A stretch of DNA of 6,122 bases from Nitrospirae bacterium UBA4572 (GTDB lineage Bacteria > Nitrospirota > Leptospirillia > Leptospirillales > Leptospirillaceae): contig DGKK01000036.1 in the NCBI GenBank assembly GCA_002387725.1, forward strand, positions 4,041 to 10,162, written 5' to 3'. Of the stretch, positions 3,758-6,122 are shown one piece after another (the stretch's first letter is position 1; each line of letters opens with the position of its first letter). The notes beneath the pieces were generated by a model, which was not told the origin of the DNA, ran no database searches, and worked only from the letters and a program-made list of their open reading frames with translations. The translations under genes were made by a program, and so were the position numbers.

Positions 3758-5146
3758 ATGAAAATCAACCCCGCCGCCAAATTCCGGTTCTCTCCCAAAC
3801 CCGAGCAGGAGGTCCTACTGACCAAGACCTTCGGGTGCATCCGGTTCGTCTGGAACGCGGTCCTCGCGGCCCGGGAGGAAGCATGGGAAGATTTCGGCAT
3901 TGCAACCGTCTTCCCGGACGCCTCGGCCCTTCTGACCGACCTGAAGAACGATCCGGATTTTGCTTTTCTCGGGGAGCTCAGTTCGGTTCCCCTCCCGCAG
4001 ACTCTCCGGCACCAGCAGAGAGCCTCCGGCCATTTCTTCTCCGGCCGGGCCGGGACGCCTCGCTTCAAGAGAAAGGACGATTCCCAACGCGCCGTCTTCA
4101 TGGACAATGCCTTCGATCTCTCGGGCCGGCGGCTCGTCCTGGCCAAAAGGAAGGAACCTCTCGACATTCGCTGGTCCCGGTGTCTTCCCAAGGGGGCGAC
4201 GGGATCTTCCGCCTGCGTGACGAAAGATCCCGCAGGAAGGTATTTCGTGTCCCTGCATTTCGAGGACGAAGTCGCCCCGAAGCCCGAAATTGAAACAAAA
4301 GTCGGGATCGATCTGGGGTTGTCGTCTTTCGCCACCCTTTCCACGGGGGAGAAGGTCCTCGCCCCGGAATTCTTCCGCGAGGAAGAGAAGAAGCTGGCCT
4401 TCTGGCAACGGAAGCTGGCCAAAAAGAAGAACGGCTCCAAAAACCGGCGGAAAGCGCGCCGGAAGATCGCCCGGATTCACGCAAGGATCGCGGACCGGAG
4501 GAACGACTTCCTCCACACGCTCTCGACTCGGCTGCTGAACGAGAATCAAGTCATCGTCGTCGAGGATCTGTCTGTGAAAGACATGCGGAAGAACCGGCAC
4601 CTGTCGAAGAGCATCGCCGATGCCTCCCGGTCGGAGTTTCTGAGACAGATCGACGACAAGGCCACCTGGTCCGGGCGTCAGGTTCTTTCGTGCGGACGGT
4701 TCTTCCCGTCCTCGAAAACGTGCTCGCATTGCAGGTTTGTTCTCCCGGAACTGTCTCTTTCCGTCCGGGAATGGATCTGCCCGGACTGCGGGGCGACGCA
4801 CGATCGGGACGCGAATGCCGCCAGAAACATACTCACTGCCTGGCTGGCGGGATGTGCCTGCGGAGGGAGTGTCAGACTTCCCGTTCCGGCCTGGAGCCGG
4901 GTCGGGAAGCAACTCCCCGGTGAACCAGGAATCGCAGACCACGAGGTCGGGAAGCCCCTTCGTGTACGGAGGGGAGGATGTCAAGGGAGAGAGTTACAGA
5001 GATTCAGCGCATTTTTTCATTTTCCCGAGAGATTCCCTGAAGGGACGTTCGCTCCCGAGTATTCTTTTTCCAATAAAAACGAATTTTTTTCAAAAAATCC
5101 AGAACCACAGGTCGTCATGCAAGTCAATCTACCAATGACTCCATGA
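3758..5146 (+). CDS. tnpB: TnpB RNA-guided nuclease (IS200/IS605 family, OrfB), with read-through C-terminus
   Basis: TnpB proteins are compact RuvC-type nucleases guided by an RNA from the element's own right end; they cut DNA and help keep the element in place. From ATG 3758 the protein is 462 residues, longer than the usual 350-420. The N-terminal helix-turn-helix type region opens with KFRFSPKPEQEVLLTKTFG and a CIRFVWN block. The OrfB core includes GTPRFKRK, IRWSRCLPKGA and DPAGRYFVSL. RuvC residues are D185 (VGIDLGLSS), E269 (VVEDLSV) and D349/D351 (HDRDANAARNI). The zinc ribbon is C322/C325 and C341/C344. All catalytic residues are intact. GGAG at 3751-3754 favours ATG 3758; an in-frame ATG at 3749 lacks a ribosome site. 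The frame has no stop before the right end of the element, so the last 50 or so codons come from flanking DNA. The tail after about residue 375 appears shifted relative to the family. The stop overlaps the next gene's ATG. Confidence 0.88.
   Translation: MKINPAAKFRFSPKPEQEVLLTKTFGCIRFVWNAVLAAREEAWEDFGIATVFPDASALLTDLKNDPDFAFLGELSSVPLPQTLRHQQRASGHFFSGRAGTPRFKRKDDSQRAVFMDNAFDLSGRRLVLAKRKEPLDIRWSRCLPKGATGSSACVTKDPAGRYFVSLHFEDEVAPKPEIETKVGIDLGLSSFATLSTGEKVLAPEFFREEEKKLAFWQRKLAKKKNGSKNRRKARRKIARIHARIADRRNDFLHTLSTRLLNENQVIVVEDLSVKDMRKNRHLSKSIADASRSEFLRQIDDKATWSGRQVLSCGRFFPSSKTCSHCRFVLPELSLSVREWICPDCGATHDRDANAARNILTAWLAGCACGGSVRLPVPAWSRVGKQLPGEPGIADHEVGKPLRVRRGGCQGRELQRFSAFFHFPERFPEGTFAPEYSFSNKNEFFSKNPEPQVVMQVNLPMTP
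4830..5001 (+). ncRNA. Probable omegaRNA/reRNA of tnpB (extent approximate)
   Basis: In TnpB systems the guide RNA comes from the 3' end of tnpB and the right end of the element, with the flanking DNA acting as guide. Here the 3' part of tnpB leads to a right-end hairpin (4955-4974). After that come GGATGTCAA and flanking sequence starting near 4985, which would be the guide (GGGAGAGAGTTACAGAG). The position is inferred from the family layout; the 5' end is a guess. Confidence 0.4.
4955..4974 (+). repeat. Right-end hairpin of the tnpB element
   Basis: CCCCTTC (4955-4961) pairs with GGAGGGG (4968-4974), including one T-G. The loop GTGTAC can add two more pairs. The position, just before the element's right boundary and preceded by GAAG, matches the terminal stem of IS605-type right ends and of the reRNA scaffold. 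Confidence 0.6.
4994..5002 (+). repeat. 9-base direct repeat flanking the tnpB element, right copy
   Basis: TTACAGAGA, identical to 3608-3616. It overlaps the first base of the right terminator arm (5002-5009). Confidence 0.5.
5002..5020 (+). terminator. Right arm and T-tract of the split trpS terminator
   Basis: ATTCAGCG (5002-5009) is followed by CATTTTTTCAT, a T-rich tail like that of an intrinsic terminator, but I see no local left arm to pair with it. Its partner is CGCTGAGT at 3598-3605, beyond the element. Rejoined at the 9-base repeat, the two arms would enclose a 10-base loop. Confidence 0.45.
5010..5142 (+). promoter_or_regulatory. AT-rich leader of the glycosyltransferase gene
   Basis: This short stretch between the terminator arm and the glycosyltransferase start is much richer in A and T than the genes, including a T7-C-A6 tract at 5084-5097. 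It probably holds the promoter. The best -10-like box is TATTCT (5060-5065) with a weak -35-like CTGAAG (5037-5042), 17 bases apart. A small TCCC-TGAA-GGGA hairpin overlaps that -35 position. It is also currently translated as the foreign tail of the tnpB frame. Confidence 0.3.
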
Positions 5147-6122
5147 AAGTCGCGATCGTCCACGAATGGCTCACCGTCTGGGCCGGAGCCGAACGGGTTC
5201 TGGGAGAGATCATGAGACTCTATCCCGAGGCCGATCTCTTCGTACTCTTCGACCGGCTTCCCCCCCCGGAAAGGCATCATCTTCTCAAGGATCCCACCGG
5301 CGAGACCTTCCTGACAAAGATCCCCCGGGTCGAACGCCTCTATCGGAACCTCCTTCCACTCATGCCTCGCGCCATTGAATCCCTCGACCTTGCAGGGTAT
5401 GATCTAGTTCTCTCCTCAAGCCACGCCGTGGCCAAGGGGATCCTTTCCCGGCCGGGGCAATTGCACCTCTGTTATTGCCATACTCCTCCCCGCTATCTCT
5501 GGGACATGACGGAGGCGTACTTTTCCCGGAGCATGCCAGGGCAAATCAAAAAGATGGCAGCCTCCCTCTTTATTCCCTCTCTTCGCCGCTGGGACCGCAT
5601 GGCCGGACAGCGTCCGAATGCCTTTATTGCCAATTCGGAATTCGTGGCGGGAAGGATCGCCCGAATCTATGGGAGGTCTTCGACTGTTATCTATCCTCCG
5701 GTCGACGTAGGGCGGTTTGTGCCAAAGGAGAAGCCCGGAGGGGAGTATTTTGTGTCGATGGGGAGGCTTGTTCCCTACAAGAACATCCAGAAGATTGCCG
5801 AGGCCTTTGTGGGTCTCCCTCACCGGCTCGTGATTGCAGGGGCTGGGCCAGGAGGCCAAGATCTTGAGCGGACGATCCGGGGGCAGAAGAACATTGAGTG
5901 GCTGGGCCGGGTATCCGATGAGGAATGGGGAAGGATGCTTGAGAAGGCTAAGGCCTTCGTCTTCATGGCGGAGGAGGATTTCGGAATTGCCCCCGTGGAA
6001 GCTCAGGCGGCGGGTGTCCCAGTGATTGCCTGGGGTAAGGGGGGGGTTCTCGAGACGGTATGGGGATTGCAGGAAGGCGGAAGGGTGGATGAGGGGAGGG
6101 GAGAGAGTTCGGCTGGCGACGC
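5143..6122 (+). CDS. GT4-family glycosyltransferase, C-terminus cut off by the window
   Basis: GT-B fold glycosyltransferase that moves a sugar from a nucleotide-sugar donor, most likely in cell-surface polysaccharide or lipid-linked glycan synthesis at the cytoplasmic membrane face. There are 326 complete codons; the family is about 370-400. The N-terminal domain starts MKVAIVHEWL with a GGAERV-like AGAERVL at 14-20. The motif CYCHTPPRYLWD (H113 within it) is typical of the WcaI/mannosyltransferase-like GT4 group. The C-terminal donor domain shows SMGRLVPYKN with R208 and K213 (nucleotide-diphosphate contacts). The E-x7-E motif EDFGIAPVE has E278 and E286, and an AGVPVIAWGKGGVLETV loop follows. 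The ATG overlaps the tnpB stop (ATGA). No clear Shine-Dalgarno precedes it, so initiation may be leaderless or weak. Two 8-base homopolymers (C at 5260-5267, G at 6039-6046) lie within the gene but the frame stays consistent. The donor and acceptor cannot be told from sequence. Confidence 0.88.
   Translation, partial: MKVAIVHEWLTVWAGAERVLGEIMRLYPEADLFVLFDRLPPPERHHLLKDPTGETFLTKIPRVERLYRNLLPLMPRAIESLDLAGYDLVLSSSHAVAKGILSRPGQLHLCYCHTPPRYLWDMTEAYFSRSMPGQIKKMAASLFIPSLRRWDRMAGQRPNAFIANSEFVAGRIARIYGRSSTVIYPPVDVGRFVPKEKPGGEYFVSMGRLVPYKNIQKIAEAFVGLPHRLVIAGAGPGGQDLERTIRGQKNIEWLGRVSDEEWGRMLEKAKAFVFMAEEDFGIAPVEAQAAGVPVIAWGKGGVLETVWGLQEGGRVDEGRGESSAGD

Larger units (their letters stand above)
3612..4984 (+). 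mobile_element. IS200/IS605-type element carrying tnpB only (IS1341-like); ends approximate
   Basis: The element is inferred from a tnpB gene between AT-rich ends, each with a subterminal hairpin, and with no terminal inverted repeats, as expected for this family. The left boundary is placed after TTAC (3608-3611), upstream of the 3651-3680 hairpin. The right boundary is placed at GTCAA (4980-4984), just after the 4955-4974 hairpin. No Y1 transposase (tnpA) is present, so movement would need a TnpA from elsewhere. The exact ends are uncertain by some tens of bases. If the flanking 9-base repeat marks the ends, the right edge would reach 4993-4997. Confidence 0.6.

Noticed and set aside
3815..4984. 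389-codon minus-strand open frame antisense to tnpB
   Set aside because: Shadow of tnpB, whose catalytic and zinc residues are intact on the plus strand.
3558..5142. Y1 transposase (tnpA) partner or a CRISPR array near tnpB
   Set aside because: No frame shows the HUH motif or Y1 domain, and there is no series of regularly spaced repeats.

Overview
The window looks like a bacterial chromosome segment of high GC content, with AT-rich DNA only around a mobile element and just before the last gene. The genes suggest a free-living, probably aerobic or microaerobic, non-enteric bacterium. The cbb3-oxidase start, the Fe-S type tryptophanyl-tRNA synthetase and the general style would fit a Nitrospirota/Leptospirillum-like acidophile. 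That placement is an impression only; nothing in the window proves it.

Layout. (1) Positions 1-397, minus strand: the first 132 codons of a cbb3-type cytochrome oxidase catalytic subunit (ccoN), running off the left edge. (2) About 398-1691: a 1.3 kb stretch with no credible gene. It is very GC-rich and packed with inverted repeats, several sharing a CTCCC/GGGAG hairpin tip. (3) 1692 or 1719 to 2408, plus strand: a site-2-protease-family (M50) membrane metalloprotease. (4) 2553-3557, plus strand: trpS, which carries a four-cysteine motif typical of iron-sulfur tryptophanyl-tRNA synthetases. (5) About 3612-4984: an IS200/IS605-type element with tnpB but no tnpA (IS1341-like). It has a left-end hairpin, a right-end hairpin and a probable omega/reRNA region. 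(6) 5143 to the right edge, plus strand: a GT4-family glycosyltransferase, cut off at its C-terminus.

The most interesting reading concerns the insertion site. A 9-base direct repeat (TTACAGAGA) flanks the tnpB element. Removing everything between the copies, plus one copy, brings two complementary 8-base arms together ahead of a T-rich tract. The element therefore appears to have landed in the transcription terminator of trpS and split it. The tnpB reading frame now runs past the right end of the element, through host DNA, and stops by a 4-base ATGA overlap with the glycosyltransferase start. Its C-terminal tail also looks frameshifted.

The M50 protease and trpS lie head-to-tail with a 144-base gap and may share a transcript. 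ccoN is transcribed away from them, so the hairpin-rich region is a divergent intergenic segment. The glycosyltransferase probably begins or belongs to a surface-polysaccharide locus continuing to the right.
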